In this document: piece by piece, positions 1-10,261 of the stretch
Numbering within the stretch: position 1 is the first letter of the stretch
Layout: every line of letters starts with the position of its first letter
Source: Phaeobacter porticola
Lineage (GTDB): Bacteria > Pseudomonadota > Alphaproteobacteria > Rhodobacterales > Rhodobacteraceae
Assembly (NCBI RefSeq): GCF_001888185.1
Contig: NZ_CP016364.1
Span: 3,038,001-3,102,000 of the forward strand
Direction: 5' to 3'
DNA: 64,000 nucleotides
Position numbers and translations under genes: made by a program
The notes under the pieces: generated by a model
Database searches by the model: none
Told to the model about the DNA's origin: nothing
Seen by the model: the letters and a program-made list of their open reading frames with translations, nothing else

Positions 1-396
1 GTCAAGCGAGGTGATGCCGCTGTCCTTGCGAGCAAAGCCTATGGAGTAGTAGCCGTAACCGCCGTCGTTGTTCACTTTTACCAAGATCGGCTCAACCGCC
101 GCAGGATCGCTGAGGTAGGTCTTTGCATAACCAGAAGCACCCAGCCACGCCATGTCGATGGTACCGCCCAGCAGGCCCTGGATCACGCCGTTATAGTCGG
201 CTGGTGCAAACAGCTTGGTCTCAACACCCAGCAGGTCTTCGGTTTTCTGACGCAGGCACTCGTTGTTGTTCAAACGGTCCTGTGCGTTCTCACCACCCAG
301 AATGCCGATGCGGAACTCTTTGATCTCGGCAGTGTCAGCCATAACCGGAGCGGTCAGGGCTGTGGTGGCCAGAACGGCAGCAAAAAGATGTTTCAT
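1..396 (-). CDS. phnD: Phosphonate ABC transporter substrate-binding protein (partial, N-terminal part)
   Basis: Periplasmic binding protein of a phosphonate/phosphite ABC importer. About 132 N-terminal residues are visible and the C-terminus lies beyond the window edge. The ATG at 396 opens a clear signal peptide (MKHLFAAVLATTALTALPVMA). The mature part carries the family-typical FRIGILGGENAQDRL segment and later LLGGTIDMAWLGASGYAKTYL, the ligand-site region of PhnD proteins. It lies 62 bp downstream of phnC on the same strand, the usual phnC-phnD order. The permease genes would be expected outside the window. The assignment rests on recognisable family sequence plus the phnC neighbour. Confidence 0.9.
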   Translation of the reverse strand, partial: MKHLFAAVLATTALTAPVMADTAEIKEFRIGILGGENAQDRLNNNECLRQKTEDLLGVETKLFAPADYNGVIQGLLGGTIDMAWLGASGYAKTYLSDPAAVEPILVKVNNDGGYGYYSIGFARKDSGITSLD

Positions 397-458
397 TATC
401 AGTCTCTCTCTTTGGTCATCCCGGCACAGCAGCGTCCGGGTTTGGAATGGAAAAGGGT

Positions 459-1277
459 TCAGACCGCAGCAGTCGGCGCTCGGCGCGGCTTGGTACGATT
501 CAGGGTCTCGATCTCCGTAGAGGTCGCCGCTTCGGAAAAATCAGCCCCAGCCCCGTAGATCTCGCGGGCAACACCTGTGGTTAGCTGCTCTGGCAGGCCG
601 TCAAAGACGATCCGCCCGTCACGCATTCCCACGACCCGGTCGCAATAGCGCCGCGCAGTATCAAGCGTGTGAAGGTTGGCAATCACCGTGCGCCCGTCTT
701 CCTCGTGGATGCGGCGCAGGGCCTCCATCACGGTTTGGGCATTCATCGGATCAAGTGAGGCAATCGGTTCATCCGCAAGGATGATGCTTGGATCCTGCAT
801 CAGAGCGCGCGCAATTGCGACCCTTTGCTGCTGCCCGCCTGACAATGCTTCAGCGCGCTTTGCCGCGTGCTCAGCAATGCCAAGACGGTCAAGAATATCG
901 ATGGCGCGGTGAATGTCGTCCATCGGGTAGAGGTTGAACAATGTTGCCAGCGTGGAGCGACGATTGAGCGTTCCGTGCAACACGTTGGACACGACATCCA
1001 TGCGCGGCACCAGATTGAATTGCTGAAAGATCATCGCGCAATCGGACTGCCAGGCACGCTTTTCTTTGCCGCGCAGCTGCGTCACGTCCCGCCCTTCGAA
1101 CAGGATGCGTCCTTCGCTAGCATCCCCCAAACGGTTGATCATGCGCAGCAGCGTGGATTTACCAGCGCCGGACCGGCCGATAATTCCAATCATGCAAGGC
1201 TTGTCGATATCCAGCGTTGCGGTATCCACCGCAATTTTGTCGCCGAATCTCTTGGTCAGTTTGTCAATTCGCAGCAC
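459..1277 (-). CDS. phnC: Phosphonate ABC transporter ATP-binding protein
   Basis: ATPase subunit of the phosphonate importer, 272 aa, the usual PhnC length. The Walker A motif GRSGAGKST is at residues 34-42, the signature LSGGQQQR at about 145-152, and Walker B IILADEP at about 165-171. The start is a GTG at 1277, preceded by a good GGGAG ribosome site six bases upstream. It heads a minus-strand operon with phnD. PhoB control is usual for the family, but I see no convincing Pho box in the 176-bp divergent region shared with rpe. The last 30 residues are Arg/Thr-rich and look dispensable. Confidence 0.93.
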   Translation of the reverse strand: MLRIDKLTKRFGDKIAVDTATLDIDKPCMIGIIGRSGAGKSTLLRMINRLGDASEGRILFEGRDVTQLRGKEKRAWQSDCAMIFQQFNLVPRMDVVSNVLHGTLNRRSTLATLFNLYPMDDIHRAIDILDRLGIAEHAAKRAEALSGGQQQRVAIARALMQDPSIILADEPIASLDPMNAQTVMEALRRIHEEDGRTVIANLHTLDTARRYCDRVVGMRDGRIVFDGLPEQLTTGVAREIYGAGADFSEAATSTEIETLNRTKPRRAPTAAV

Positions 1278-1453
1278 TTGAGGCTCCCGTCTCTTTACGG
1301 GACTGCTTAAGGAGCCTGATCAAAACTTGTGTGTCATCGGGGTGAAGGTTTTGTAACGGTGCAAACGATAGAGGATGTGCCCCTCTAGGCGCGCGGGTCA
1401 CAAGCCGCTATATGGCGGCGCAACGCTGTCCATCGAACCAAGGAACTGCTGCC

Positions 1454-2143
1454 ATGTCTTTCGACCGCAACATCAAGATCGCGCCCTCGATCCTCTCGGC
1501 TGACTTTGCCAATTTCGGCCAAGAGATCCAGGCTATTGAAGCCCAGGGGGCCGACTGGGTCCACATTGATGTGATGGATGGGCATTTTGTTCCGAACCTT
1601 ACCTTCGGACCGATGGCCGTGAAGGCGTTCCGCCCGCACGTAAAAACCGTGATGGATGTACACCTGATGATTGCGCCGGTTGATCCCTATATCGACGCCT
1701 ATGCAGACGCGGGTGCCGATGTGTTAACCGCGCACATCGAAGCCGGACCCCATATCCACCGCACGCTGCAAGCAATTCGTGGTGCAGGTATGAAAGCCGG
1801 TATCGCCCTCAACCCCGGCACCCCTGCCGAGGCAGTTGCCCATTTGCTGGACCTGACAGATCTGGTCTGTGTGATGACCGTAAATCCCGGCTTCGGCGGC
1901 CAGAAGTTTATCGACATGAGCAGCAAGATTCGCAACTTGCGTGCCATGATCGGCGATCGTCCAATCCATATTGAGATTGACGGAGGTGTGGACCCGACCA
2001 CAGCTCCCCTAGTCGTAGAAGCGGGCGCAGATGTGCTGGTTGCGGGTTCGGCCGTTTTCAAAGGTGGATCAGTGGACAGCCCCGAGGTCTATGGCGAAAA
2101 TATGCGCAAAATCCGTAGTGCCACGCAAGGTGTCTGGGCCTAA
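1454..2143 (+). CDS. rpe: Ribulose-phosphate 3-epimerase
   Basis: Interconverts ribulose-5-phosphate and xylulose-5-phosphate in the pentose phosphate pathway; cytosolic TIM barrel. The 229-aa product has the family blocks IAPSILSADFANFG, VHIDVMDGHFVPNLTFGP with the metal/catalytic His and Asp, VNPGFGGQKFI, and the phosphate-binding IDGGVDP. I chose the ATG at 1454 over an in-frame upstream start at 1412 because homology begins there and AAGGA lies nine bases upstream. It stands alone, divergent from phnCD and convergent with the acyl-CoA ligase gene. Confidence 0.95.
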   Translation: MSFDRNIKIAPSILSADFANFGQEIQAIEAQGADWVHIDVMDGHFVPNLTFGPMAVKAFRPHVKTVMDVHLMIAPVDPYIDAYADAGADVLTAHIEAGPHIHRTLQAIRGAGMKAGIALNPGTPAEAVAHLLDLTDLVCVMTVNPGFGGQKFIDMSSKIRNLRAMIGDRPIHIEIDGGVDPTTAPLVVEAGADVLVAGSAVFKGGSVDSPEVYGENMRKIRSATQGVWA

Positions 2144-2203
2144 CACGCCGGCCAGTGGACACTCCCGTCCGATCACAGCCCGCTGAAATCGTTTGACCAA
2201 GCG

Positions 2204-2223
2204 CCGCGCAACGCGTGGCGCGG
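2204..2223. terminator. Weak GC hairpin between convergent genes
   Basis: CCGCGC, an eight-base loop, then GCGCGG, in the 99-bp gap between the convergent rpe and acyl-CoA ligase genes. No T-tract follows, so it is at best a weak bidirectional terminator. Confidence 0.3.
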
Positions 2224-2242
2224 TCACGCATTCTTTAGGCTA

Positions 2243-3745
2243 TCACGCAAATTGATCTGCAAAATGAGCCAAGAGCCGGTGTTTCAGAATCTTTCCGGTG
2301 GGCGCGGCTGGCAAACTTTCTGCCAGAATGATGCGCGCCGGGCGCTTGTAGCCTGCCAGCTGGCCAGCGGCAAAGCGGCGTAAATCTGCCGGATCCGGCC
2401 AGTCTCCGGCCGCGACTTGAACAAAGGCGACGACTTCCTCATCGCCCTTGATCGCACGACCGACAACAGCCGATTGGATAACCTGCGGATGGGCATTTAA
2501 TGCAGCCTCGACCTCGGGCGGGAAAACGTTGAACCCGCCGTGGATGATCAGCTCCTTGGACCGGCCATCGATGTGGAGGAACCCTGCCGCATCAAACCGC
2601 CCCATGTCGCCGCTGCGCAACCAACCCTCAGCATCCAAAACAGACGCCGTGGCCTCCGCATTTCGGAAATAGCCTAACATGACATTACGGCCACGCAGAC
2701 AGACTTCGCCCAACCCGCTGCCGCCACCGCCTACACTCTCGTCCAACCGCAGCTCTACCCCTGGCAGCGGCGGCCCAACGGACGTATCAGGATCGCCGAT
2801 CTCGTTTCGTGTCGCACAAATCCCAGCAGTTGCCTCGGTCATGCCGTACCCGTTTTGCAACGCAACACCATAGAAACTCTCAGCGCGGCGCTTCCAATCA
2901 GGATCCAGAGGGGCCGCCCCGGATGAGACGTAGCGCAAATCCGGGCTTCCCAGTTGCTCCAACCCCTTTTCCTTGGCGTATTGCATCACTAGCGCATGCA
3001 TTTGTGGCACCGCAGACACCAGGGTGATCCCTGATCGCAGCGCATGATAGTAACGTTCAGCGCTAAACCGCGCTTCCAGTCGGACCTCGGCACCAATCAT
3101 CACAGAAGCCGTCAGGACCGAGGCCAAACCAAACACATGACTGAGCGGTAGCACACCATAAACTATGTCTGCAGCACCCATACGCCTCAACTTCGCTGAA
3201 GCACCGCCGCCAAAGATCAAGTTGTCATGACTTAGCATCACGCCCTTTGGATCGCCTGTCGTGCCAGTTGTATAAAGAAGTACGGCCAGCTCCTGTGAAA
3301 CCGGATCCTTTTCTGCTGAGCCAGGCTTTTGACTTTCGAGTACTGCCAACTGGCCGAAGGCACCGGATATCACTCTGGCATCCAGTCGGTCGGCATGGCA
3401 CGCAGCGTCCTTTGAGTCCGCAGCTGTCAGAAGAACTACTTTTGGAGCAGCATGGTCCAGAATGCGGTCAACCTCTGGCGCCTGCATCCGAGCATTTACT
3501 GGTACAACCACAGCCCCTAATTGCGAGGTCGCGAATAGGGCCGCCACAGTGGCGCAGGCGTTTTCACAAACCACCATAACCCGGTCCCCCGGCTGAACAT
3601 CCGCCGCCGTGAGGTACCTGCCTAAATCGTCACAGGCCAAGGAGAGATCACGGTAAGTCCAGCACGTACCCCCGCTATCGCTCAAGGCCGGAGCATCCGG
3701 CCGGGCACGAGCATGATGATCAAGGTAGTCGTGCCAAAGAGTCAT
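2243..3745 (-). CDS. Acyl-CoA ligase (AMP-forming), pim-operon type
   Basis: AMP-forming synthetase that would activate a fatty or dicarboxylic acid to its CoA thioester, 500 aa. Visible landmarks are the nucleotide P-loop YTTGTTGDPKGVM (about 158-170), NGYGMTEAT (about 298-306), GWLRSGD (374-380), the hinge GRSKELIIHGGFNVFPPEVE (394-413) and the catalytic lysine in PTGK near residue 485. It is the last gene of a minus-strand beta-oxidation operon and matches the PimA role of the Rhodopseudomonas palustris pim operon. The substrate cannot be fixed from sequence; long-chain or aryl acids are alternatives. Confidence 0.82.
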   Translation of the reverse strand: MTLWHDYLDHHARARPDAPALSDSGGTCWTYRDLSLACDDLGRYLTAADVQPGDRVMVVCENACATVAALFATSQLGAVVVPVNARMQAPEVDRILDHAAPKVVLLTAADSKDAACHADRLDARVISGAFGQLAVLESQKPGSAEKDPVSQELAVLLYTTGTTGDPKGVMLSHDNLIFGGGASAKLRRMGAADIVYGVLPLSHVFGLASVLTASVMIGAEVRLEARFSAERYYHALRSGITLVSAVPQMHALVMQYAKEKGLEQLGSPDLRYVSSGAAPLDPDWKRRAESFYGVALQNGYGMTEATAGICATRNEIGDPDTSVGPPLPGVELRLDESVGGGGSGLGEVCLRGRNVMLGYFRNAEATASVLDAEGWLRSGDMGRFDAAGFLHIDGRSKELIIHGGFNVFPPEVEAALNAHPQVIQSAVVGRAIKGDEEVVAFVQVAAGDWPDPADLRRFAAGQLAGYKRPARIILAESLPAAPTGKILKHRLLAHFADQFA

Positions 3746-3807
3746 TGTTCATTTCCCTATTGCCCACCAGATAAAGAGGATTTCCCAGGACCATGCCCGA
3801 GACGCCA

Positions 3808-4227
3808 CTATCCGCGTATTCGTTTAAAAACACCACTTGCTGTCGCCAGCAGCTGACCATCGTAGCCCATCAATTTACCAGAAACATACGCCAGGGACGC
3901 GCCTCCCCCGGTCGCCTGCGCCGTTGCCTCCACGCCGCCGGAGCGGGCCGCGGCAACGTAGGATAAGGTCAGTGAAACTGTCACAACTGGCGGGTGCGCC
4001 GCAGCGTCGAAATACTGCGACGCGGTGTTGCCGCAAACCACATCCATCAGCATCGCGACAATGCCACCATGCAACAGCCCATTCCGGTTGAGATGCTGAG
4101 GAGCAAGATCCAATACGACACGGCAAGCGCCGGATTGCCCGTCGATTTCCGTGCGATAACCGACAAGTTGCTGACAGCCGGGGTCGTCGATAATACGCGT
4201 AGAACAATCCTCAGCCTCGGGAGGCAT
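3808..4227 (-). CDS. PaaI-like hotdog-fold thioesterase
   Basis: Small (139 aa) hotdog thioesterase of the PaaI/YbgC-like class, expected to hydrolyse an acyl-CoA. The diagnostic helix NGLLHGGIVAMLMDVVCG carries the HGG motif, followed by the VVTVSLTLSY strand. I place the start at the ATG at 4227 (GGAAC just upstream). An in-frame start at 4281 would overlap the upstream dehydrogenase gene by 20 bases and adds a non-conserved leader. It sits between the acyl-CoA dehydrogenase pair and the ligase, suggesting release of stalled CoA intermediates during beta-oxidation. The exact substrate is unknown. Confidence 0.8.
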   Translation of the reverse strand: MPPEAEDCSTRIIDDPGCQQLVGYRTEIDGQSGACRVVLDLAPQHLNRNGLLHGGIVAMLMDVVCGNTASQYFDAAAHPPVVTVSLTLSYVAAARSGGVEATAQATGGGASLAYVSGKLMGYDGQLLATASGVFKRIRG

Positions 4228-4261
4228 GCCAGTTCCGATCACACCGCGACCGGCATTCGGA

Positions 4262-5404
4262 TCAGGCCGCCGACAGGTCAATAAACCGCTCCAACTGAGT
4301 ATCGGCGTCGCCGAACCTATGCTCTGCTAGGATGATCCGCTTGACGATATGAGCCAATTCATACTCAGCTGTCATCGCGATTCCTCCGTGCAGCTGGATC
4401 GATTCTTCTGCAATGCGGCGTCCCGTGCGGCCAACTAGGTTGCGGGCTGCTGCAATGTGGCGATCGCGCATATGTGGCAGGTCTTCAAGGTGACCAGCCG
4501 CATTGATCACCGCTGAACGTGCCTGCTCCACCTCGATCAGCATCTCAGCCACGCGATGTTGCAGGGCTTGAAAGCTGCCAATCAGACGTCCGAACTGCTG
4601 TCGGGTGGTCAGATAGTCCATCGTAAGCCGTGTCGCGGTTTCCATCGCGCCTAGCGTTTCCGCAGCCAATGCCACCTCGGCGCGTGCGAGGGCTGTCTCG
4701 ATCCGATTGGCGGCCTGTCCAGCCGTCCCTAGCCGAGTCGATTGCGACAGACGAACGCCATCCAGATCCACCTCTGCCGCGCGCCCACCGGCCATCAACG
4801 CACTGCCGCGCAGTCTCACGCCTGCGATAGCCGGGTCGATCAGAAATAGCGACAGGCCATCGCGATCCCCTGCCGCACCAGTTTCACGGGCTGATACAAT
4901 CAGCTGATCAGCGGCTTCGGCATTGATCACCACGGATTTACGCCCGGTCAGAACAACCTCATCACCCTCTGCGACAGCCCGCGTTTCAACCCAGCAGCGT
5001 TCATACCTGCTGGAGGGTTCTCCGTGGGCAAAGGCCAATTGCTGCTCACCCGCGATTAATTGATCTAACAATTTCTGTTCACGCGCCGTCGGCGCGCCGT
5101 CAAGCCCCGCGAGAAGGCTGCCGCAGAGAACAGCACAATCCAATACAGGTTCCACAACTCCGGCGCGGCCCAGTTCCTCAAACACCGTGGAGATATCGAA
5201 TCCGGCACCGCCATAGCCGCCGACCTCTGGCGCCAATAGGGCACCGATCATGCCGAGTTCTGCCAGTTGTTGCCAAATTGTAGCGGAATACCCCAACGGG
5301 CTGCTCAGGGTGTCGTTATGCAGGGCAACCGAATAGCGGTCGGACAAGAACCGGCGCAGGCTATCTTGCAACATCTGACGTTCTTCAGTCAGCTGAAAAT
5401 TCAT
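4262..5404 (-). CDS. Acyl-CoA dehydrogenase, small-subunit type (PimD-like)
   Basis: FAD-dependent acyl-CoA dehydrogenase of 380 aa resembling the smaller subunit of pimeloyl-CoA dehydrogenase. N-terminal helical domain FQLTEERQMLQDSLRRFL, middle beta domain around residues 120-220, and C-terminal domain with TTRQQFGRLIGSFQALQHRVAEM and the late block AEESIQLHGGIAMTAEYELAH. Its start overlaps the stop of the upstream dehydrogenase gene by four bases (ATGA), so the two are probably translationally coupled and form a heteromer. In this subfamily one subunit often lacks the catalytic base; I cannot tell which by eye. Confidence 0.82.
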   Translation of the reverse strand: MNFQLTEERQMLQDSLRRFLSDRYSVALHNDTLSSPLGYSATIWQQLAELGMIGALLAPEVGGYGGAGFDISTVFEELGRAGVVEPVLDCAVLCGSLLAGLDGAPTAREQKLLDQLIAGEQQLAFAHGEPSSRYERCWVETRAVAEGDEVVLTGRKSVVINAEAADQLIVSARETGAAGDRDGLSLFLIDPAIAGVRLRGSALMAGGRAAEVDLDGVRLSQSTRLGTAGQAANRIETALARAEVALAAETLGAMETATRLTMDYLTTRQQFGRLIGSFQALQHRVAEMLIEVEQARSAVINAAGHLEDLPHMRDRHIAAARNLVGRTGRRIAEESIQLHGGIAMTAEYELAHIVKRIILAEHRFGDADTQLERFIDLSAA

Positions 5405-6600
5405 GCCCGTCCTCCCAGTGCAGCCTTGGCGATAATGTTCTTCTGGATCTCGTTTGAACCGCCAAAGATAGATAGCTTGCGATTGTTGAAGTACTGGGCT
5501 GCCACAGCCTCTGTCCCTTCGGGTGGCGCAAGCGCGCTGTTGTCGCCGATCACTGCTTCAGAGGCAAAGGGTAAGGCATAGGCCCCAGCTGCACGACGGG
5601 CGAGATCGTTGATTTCCTGCCGGATTTCGGTCCCCTTCACCTTAAGCATAGAACTCTCAATGCCAGGCGCATGCCCTTCAGCAGCGGCGGCAATAATGCG
5701 AAGATTGGTGGTTGCCATGGCCATTAGGTCAATTTCCACCTGCGCCAGTCTGGCGGCGAAATGCGGGTTTTCGATCAATGGCCGACCGCGGTGCATTTGC
5801 TGGCGTGCCAACCGTTTCACTGCTTCCAATCCTGCCTGACTGAACCCCACTCCAGCAATGTTGGTGCGTTCATGGGTCAGCAGGTATTTCGCGTAGGTCC
5901 AGCCTTTGTTTTCTTCGCCGACCAGGTTTTCCGCAGGTACGTGCACATCCGTGAACCAAACTTCGTTCACTTCATGTGTTCCATCCAGCAAGATGATGGG
6001 TCTCACCTCGATGCCTGGCGTATCCATGTCTATCAGCAGAAAGGAAATGCCTTCCTGCTGCTTGGCATTTGGATCAGTCCGAACAAGGCAGAATATCCAG
6101 TTGGCGTACTGACCAAGCGTGGTCCAGGTTTTCTGTCCATTGACAACATAGTGATCGCCGTCTCGCACCGCGCGAGTGCGCAGGCTGGCGAGGTCCGACC
6201 CCGCTCCCGGTTCCGAATATCCCTGACACCACCAATGTTCCCCTGAAAGGATCTTGGGTAGGAAGTGGTTTCGTTGAACATCAGAGCCGAATTTTTGCAA
6301 CACAGGTGCCAGCATCGTTAAACCAAAGGGCACAACACGCGGTGCATGGGCGCGACAGCATTCTTCTTCAAAGATATGTCTCTGGACTGCGTTCCAGCCA
6401 CAGCCGCCGTATGTGTCGGGCCAGGTGGGTGCCAACCAGCCCCTGCCATGCAGGATGCGATGCCAGCGATCATGATCGTCCTTGCTAAGGGTGCGCCCAA
6501 TTCGGACAGACTCTGACAGATCCTTAGGCAACTGCGTCTTCAGAAATTCACGTACCTGCTCACGAAAAGCCAATTCCTCGGTCGAGTAATTCAGATCCAT
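5401..6600 (-). CDS. Acyl-CoA dehydrogenase, large-subunit type (PimC-like)
   Basis: 399-aa acyl-CoA dehydrogenase resembling the pimeloyl-CoA dehydrogenase large subunit. It shows the family signatures WWCQGYSEPGAGSDLASL (FAD/substrate contact), QKTWTTLGQYANWIFCLVRT, and the C-terminal RKLSIFGGSNEIQKNIIAK. It would introduce the alpha-beta double bond in a (di)carboxylyl-CoA. The gene lies between the thiolase gene (106-bp gap) and its partner subunit (4-bp overlap). Related steroid-ring acyl-CoA dehydrogenases are also heteromeric and are an alternative, but the adjoining ligase, thiolase and fused hydratase/dehydrogenase favour a pim-like role. Confidence 0.84.
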   Translation of the reverse strand: MDLNYSTEELAFREQVREFLKTQLPKDLSESVRIGRTLSKDDHDRWHRILHGRGWLAPTWPDTYGGCGWNAVQRHIFEEECCRAHAPRVVPFGLTMLAPVLQKFGSDVQRNHFLPKILSGEHWWCQGYSEPGAGSDLASLRTRAVRDGDHYVVNGQKTWTTLGQYANWIFCLVRTDPNAKQQEGISFLLIDMDTPGIEVRPIILLDGTHEVNEVWFTDVHVPAENLVGEENKGWTYAKYLLTHERTNIAGVGFSQAGLEAVKRLARQQMHRGRPLIENPHFAARLAQVEIDLMAMATTNLRIIAAAAEGHAPGIESSMLKVKGTEIRQEINDLARRAAGAYALPFASEAVIGDNSALAPPEGTEAVAAQYFNNRKLSIFGGSNEIQKNIIAKAALGGRA

Positions 6601-6706
6601 ATACCACGCACCTCCCCGTGCTGTTTGGCTCTTCTTGCCTGACGCCTGCTCCTCTCTCTCGGAAAAGGCTCAGACCGCAGCCCAAATTTGCGTGCGGTCT
6701 CTGTTT

Positions 6707-7882
6707 TCAGTAAACCTCGAACAGGCCCGCAGCCCCCATACCGCCACCGATACACATGGTCGCCACGCCAAGCTTCGCCCCGCGACGACGCCCTTCGCGC
6801 AACAGGTGTCCAACCATGCGCGTGCCGGTCATGCCAAAAGGATGACCAATCGCGATCGACCCGCCGTTCACGTTGCAGATATCATCTGCGATCCCAAGTT
6901 GGTCGCGACAATAAAGCGCCTGACTGGCAAATGCCTCGTTCAGCTCCCACAGGTCGATGTCTGCGACGCTCAGCCCGTGGCGCTCCAACAGGCGGGCCAC
7001 CGCATATATCGGGCCAATGCCCATTTCATCAGGCGCACAGCCTGCAACACAAAATCCTCGAAACGCACCCAACGGCTCAAGCCCACGTCGGCTGGCTTCG
7101 CTGGCCTCCATCATCACAACCGCTGCCGCCCCGTCAGAGAGCTGGCTTGCGTTGCCTGCGGTAACGTATCTGCCTGCGCCACGGACAGGCTCCAATCCTG
7201 CAAGCCCATCAAGTGTGGTCTGGGGGCGATTGCATTCGTCGCGATCCACAATCACTTCACGAGTGCTGATTTCGCCGGTCTCTTTATCCTTGATGGCCAT
7301 CACCGCTTTCAGCGGTACGATTTCGTCGTCGAACACACCTGCCGCCTGCGCCGCGGCAATCCGCTGCTGACTACGCAGACCATAAGCATCCTGTGCGTCC
7401 CGACGAATACCATAGCGGTCGGCGACGACATCAGCGGTGTCGATCATCGCCATGTAAACATCCGGCTTGTATTCCTGCAGCCAGGGATCCTGGATCTGCA
7501 TCACATTGGGCTGCACCATGGATATGCTCTCGACCCCGCCCGCGACCATCGGCCCTGCGCCTTCGGCAGTGATTTGCTGCGCGGCCAAGGCGATGGTCTG
7601 AAGCCCCGAAGCACAAAACCGGTTGACGGTCATACCGGCCACAGTCTGAGGCAGCCCAGCACGCAGCGCGATCTGGCGACCAATGTTGTGACCGGTCGCC
7701 CCTTCCGGAAAACCACACCCAATGATGCAATCCTCAATCGCTCCGCCCTCGAGCCCCGCCCGTTCAACAGCTGCGGCAACCACGTGGCCACCCAATGTTG
7801 CACCATGAGTCTGGTTAAAGGATCCACGAAAGGATTTGGCCAACCCCGTACGGGCGGCTGAAACTATGACGGCTTGCTTCAT
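6707..7882 (-). CDS. Acetyl-CoA C-acyltransferase (thiolase, PimB-like)
   Basis: 391-aa thiolase that would cleave a 3-ketoacyl-CoA with CoA, the last beta-oxidation step. The nucleophilic cysteine is in [13 protein letters not shown] (about residue 89), the catalytic His in [16 protein letters not shown] and the second Cys in [17 protein letters not shown] at the very C-terminus. The start lies one base from the stop of the upstream bifunctional gene, so the two are co-transcribed. The equivalent gene in Rhodopseudomonas palustris is pimB. Confidence 0.88.
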   Translation of the reverse strand: MKQAVIVSAARTGLAKSFRGSFNQTHGATLGGHVVAAAVERAGLEGGAIEDCIIGCGFPEGATGHNIGRQIALRAGLPQTVAGMTVNRFCASGLQTIALAAQQITAEGAGPMVAGGVESISMVQPNVMQIQDPWLQEYKPDVYMAMIDTADVVADRYGIRRDAQDAYGLRSQQRIAAAQAAGVFDDEIVPLKAVMAIKDKETGEISTREVIVDRDECNRPQTTLDGLAGLEPVRGAGRYVTAGNASQLSDGAAAVVMMEASEASRRGLEPLGAFRGFCVAGCAPDEMGIGPIYAVARLLERHGLSVADIDLWELNEAFASQALYCRDQLGIADDICNVNGGSIAIGHPFGMTGTRMVGHLLREGRRRGAKLGVATMCIGGGMGAAGLFEVY

Positions 7883-7883
7883 A

Positions 7884-9977
7884 TCACTGCCCCGCGTTGT
7901 TCAGATCATCAAAGCTGCGCCCATCCGCAACAAGCTCTTCCAGCAGGGGGGCTGGTTGCCAGAAAAACGCGTCTTCCTTCGCGTAGCGCCGAATATCCTT
8001 CAAGATACCATCCAGCCCTTGCAGGTCCGCCCATTTTAGCGGCCCGCCCCAAAATCGCGGGAAGCCGTAGCCGAACAACAGCACCATATCCACGTCCAGC
8101 GGACGCCGCGCGATACCTTCGCCGACCACTTTGGCAGCCTCATTGACCATAGCGCACATGTAGCGACGCAAGACCTCGTCATTGGCAAAGACCTGTGGTG
8201 TTACCCCCTGATCGCGCTGGTCTCGCTCGATGTACTCCGCCACCTGCGGATTAGGCGCGCCGCCGCGCTTGCCCTTTTCATAGACATAAAAGCCTTTGCC
8301 CGTCTTCTGTCCAAAATCTCCCGCCTCGCAGAGCATATCAGAGAAACACACCACGCGTTCCTTGGGATCACGTGTCGGCGCGCGGCGCTTGCGTGCGGCC
8401 CAGCCAATGTCCAACCCAGCAAGATCGGCCACCGCAAAGGGTCCCATGGCAAAGCCGAACCCTGTCATAACCTTGTCGATCTGGTAGGGAGATGCACCGT
8501 CCAACACCATATAATCAGCCGCCTTACGATAGCTGTTCATGATCCTGTTGCCGATAAATCCATCACAAACGCCGGATCGCACTGATGTTTTCTTGAGCCG
8601 CTTGCCTAACGCAAATCCAGTAGCCACCACATCCGGTGCTGTTTGATCTGCAACAACCACCTCGAGCAGCTTCATGACATGCGCGGGTGAGAAGAAATGC
8701 AGCCCGATCACATCGGTGGGTCGGCTGGTGGCAGCGGCGATTTCGTTTATATCCAAATAAGACGTATTGCTGGCGAGGATCGCACCTGGTTTGCAATTTG
8801 CATCCAGCGCGGCAAAGACCTCGCGCTTAACATCCATATCCTCGAACACCGCCTCAACGACAAGATCAGCCTTTGAAAGGGCTGCATAATCTGTCGCCAG
8901 CGTCAGCGGGTCTGACATCATGGCATCGAATTGCGCTTGATCAATCTTGCCGCGTTTCAGCGCCCCTTTGAGATTGTCTTCAATCCGACCTCGCGCAACC
9001 GCGGCAGCTTGGTCATCACGTTCGATGAGCACAACAGCAAGGTCCGACAACAGCGCAGCGGTTGCAATACCAGCCCCCATAGTGCCGCCACCGATGACGC
9101 CCATCGATATCACGTCGCGCGGCATCACATCGGCCAGCTCAGGCAGTTTACTCACCGCGCGTTCGGAAAAGAACGCGTGGATCAAGCCCTGCCGTTGCTC
9201 GCTTTCCATCAACTCCATGAACAGTTCGCGTTCGCGGCGCACCCCATCCAGAAAACTCGGCGCTTCACAGGCGGCCTGCACGGCGCGCACTGCAATTGCA
9301 GGCGACAGCTGGCCCCGGCCGCGCGCCAGCACCTTGTCGTATATTGCGTCGAAATCCACGGGCTCTGGTGCGGACATGTCACAGAGAGGTCGGCGCGGAG
9401 CGTTCTGCTCCAGCAGTTCGCGGGTATAAGTGAGACCGATCTCGCGCGGGCTGCCTTCTGCGATACGGTCGATGACACCTTTATCAAAGGCTTCGGCTGC
9501 CGCCACATGGCGACCGGTCGTAATCATCTCCAAAGCCGTTTCTGTCCCTGCAATGCGGGGCAGACGTTGGGTCCCACCTGCGCCCGGCATGATACCCAAA
9601 TTCACCTCGGGCAAGCCCATCTTGGCACTTGGCACCGCGATCCGGTAATGCGAGGACAGCGCAACCTCCAGCCCGCCGCCCAGCGCCGCACCATGCAGAG
9701 ACGAAACAACAAGCAATTGTGCTGCTTCGATCCGGTTGCACAGATCTGGCAATCCAGGGTCCTGCATTGGTTGCCCGAACTCGCGGATATCAGCCCCGGC
9801 GAAATAGGTTCTCCCCTCGCCATAGATCAGTACAGCGCGCGCGCCCTCGTTCTCGGCCCGTTCAATCCCGGCCAAAAGCCCGCGCCGCACATCAATCCCC
9901 AGCGCGTTGACCGGTGGGTTCTGCGCACTGAGCACAGCGATATCACCGATGCGTTCATAAACAATGGCCTCAGTCAT
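7884..9977 (-). CDS. Bifunctional enoyl-CoA hydratase / 3-hydroxyacyl-CoA dehydrogenase (PimF/FadB/FadJ-like)
   Basis: 697-aa fusion enzyme for the two middle steps of beta-oxidation. The N-terminal crotonase domain (about 1-190) has the oxyanion hole [14 protein letters not shown] with Glu near 104 and the second Glu in [21 protein letters not shown] near 124. The NAD domain begins at [11 protein letters not shown] (about 293-303), with the catalytic His region [17 protein letters not shown] further on, and is followed by two C-terminal dehydrogenase domains. I chose the ATG at 9977 (GAGGAAAG upstream) over an in-frame leader to 10121 that lacks homology. It is the first gene of the minus-strand operon. 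Confidence 0.9.
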   Translation of the reverse strand: MTEAIVYERIGDIAVLSAQNPPVNALGIDVRRGLLAGIERAENEGARAVLIYGEGRTYFAGADIREFGQPMQDPGLPDLCNRIEAAQLLVVSSLHGAALGGGLEVALSSHYRIAVPSAKMGLPEVNLGIMPGAGGTQRLPRIAGTETALEMITTGRHVAAAEAFDKGVIDRIAEGSPREIGLTYTRELLEQNAPRRPLCDMSAPEPVDFDAIYDKVLARGRGQLSPAIAVRAVQAACEAPSFLDGVRRERELFMELMESEQRQGLIHAFFSERAVSKLPELADVMPRDVISMGVIGGGTMGAGIATAALLSDLAVVLIERDDQAAAVARGRIEDNLKGALKRGKIDQAQFDAMMSDPLTLATDYAALSKADLVVEAVFEDMDVKREVFAALDANCKPGAILASNTSYLDINEIAAATSRPTDVIGLHFFSPAHVMKLLEVVVADQTAPDVVATGFALGKRLKKTSVRSGVCDGFIGNRIMNSYRKAADYMVLDGASPYQIDKVMTGFGFAMGPFAVADLAGLDIGWAARKRRAPTRDPKERVVCFSDMLCEAGDFGQKTGKGFYVYEKGKRGGAPNPQVAEYIERDQRDQGVTPQVFANDEVLRRYMCAMVNEAAKVVGEGIARRPLDVDMVLLFGYGFPRFWGGPLKWADLQGLDGILKDIRRYAKEDAFFWQPAPLLEELVADGRSFDDLNNAGQ

Positions 9978-10261
9978 GGGTCTTTCCTCTTCATGCGGAC
10001 TGAACAGACCAGGGTCGCAACACCGTCGCAAGACCAGGATCACGTCCGCCAGTTGCGTTGGCCTCGTGCCCGGAAACACAAACACCAGCAGCCTTGACAC
10101 TTTCGCAATGCAGAACAGCATTCCGCAAAATTGACCCTAACCCTAGATCCGGGTCGTATAGCTGACAAGGCCCAACATGCCGTGCGTGCAGCCGACTTGC
10201 CAAGCATTCGGCGTCTAGCGTGTTACGTGACGGTGCGTCTCTATCCCCGATGGCCCGGATC

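Noticed and set aside
1327-1365. Possible Pho box upstream of phnC (TGTCAT, then TGAAGG and TGTAAC at roughly 10-base spacing)
   Set aside because: Repeats diverge after the first and spacing is irregular; not strong enough to call PhoB binding.
6635-7861. Long open frame on the plus strand (408 codons) opposite the thiolase gene
   Set aside because: No recognisable protein; it is the antisense shadow of a GC-rich gene with clear thiolase motifs.
8931-10097. 388-codon open frame opposite the hydratase/dehydrogenase gene
   Set aside because: Antisense shadow; composition is low-hydrophobic His/Arg/Gln-rich with no domain.
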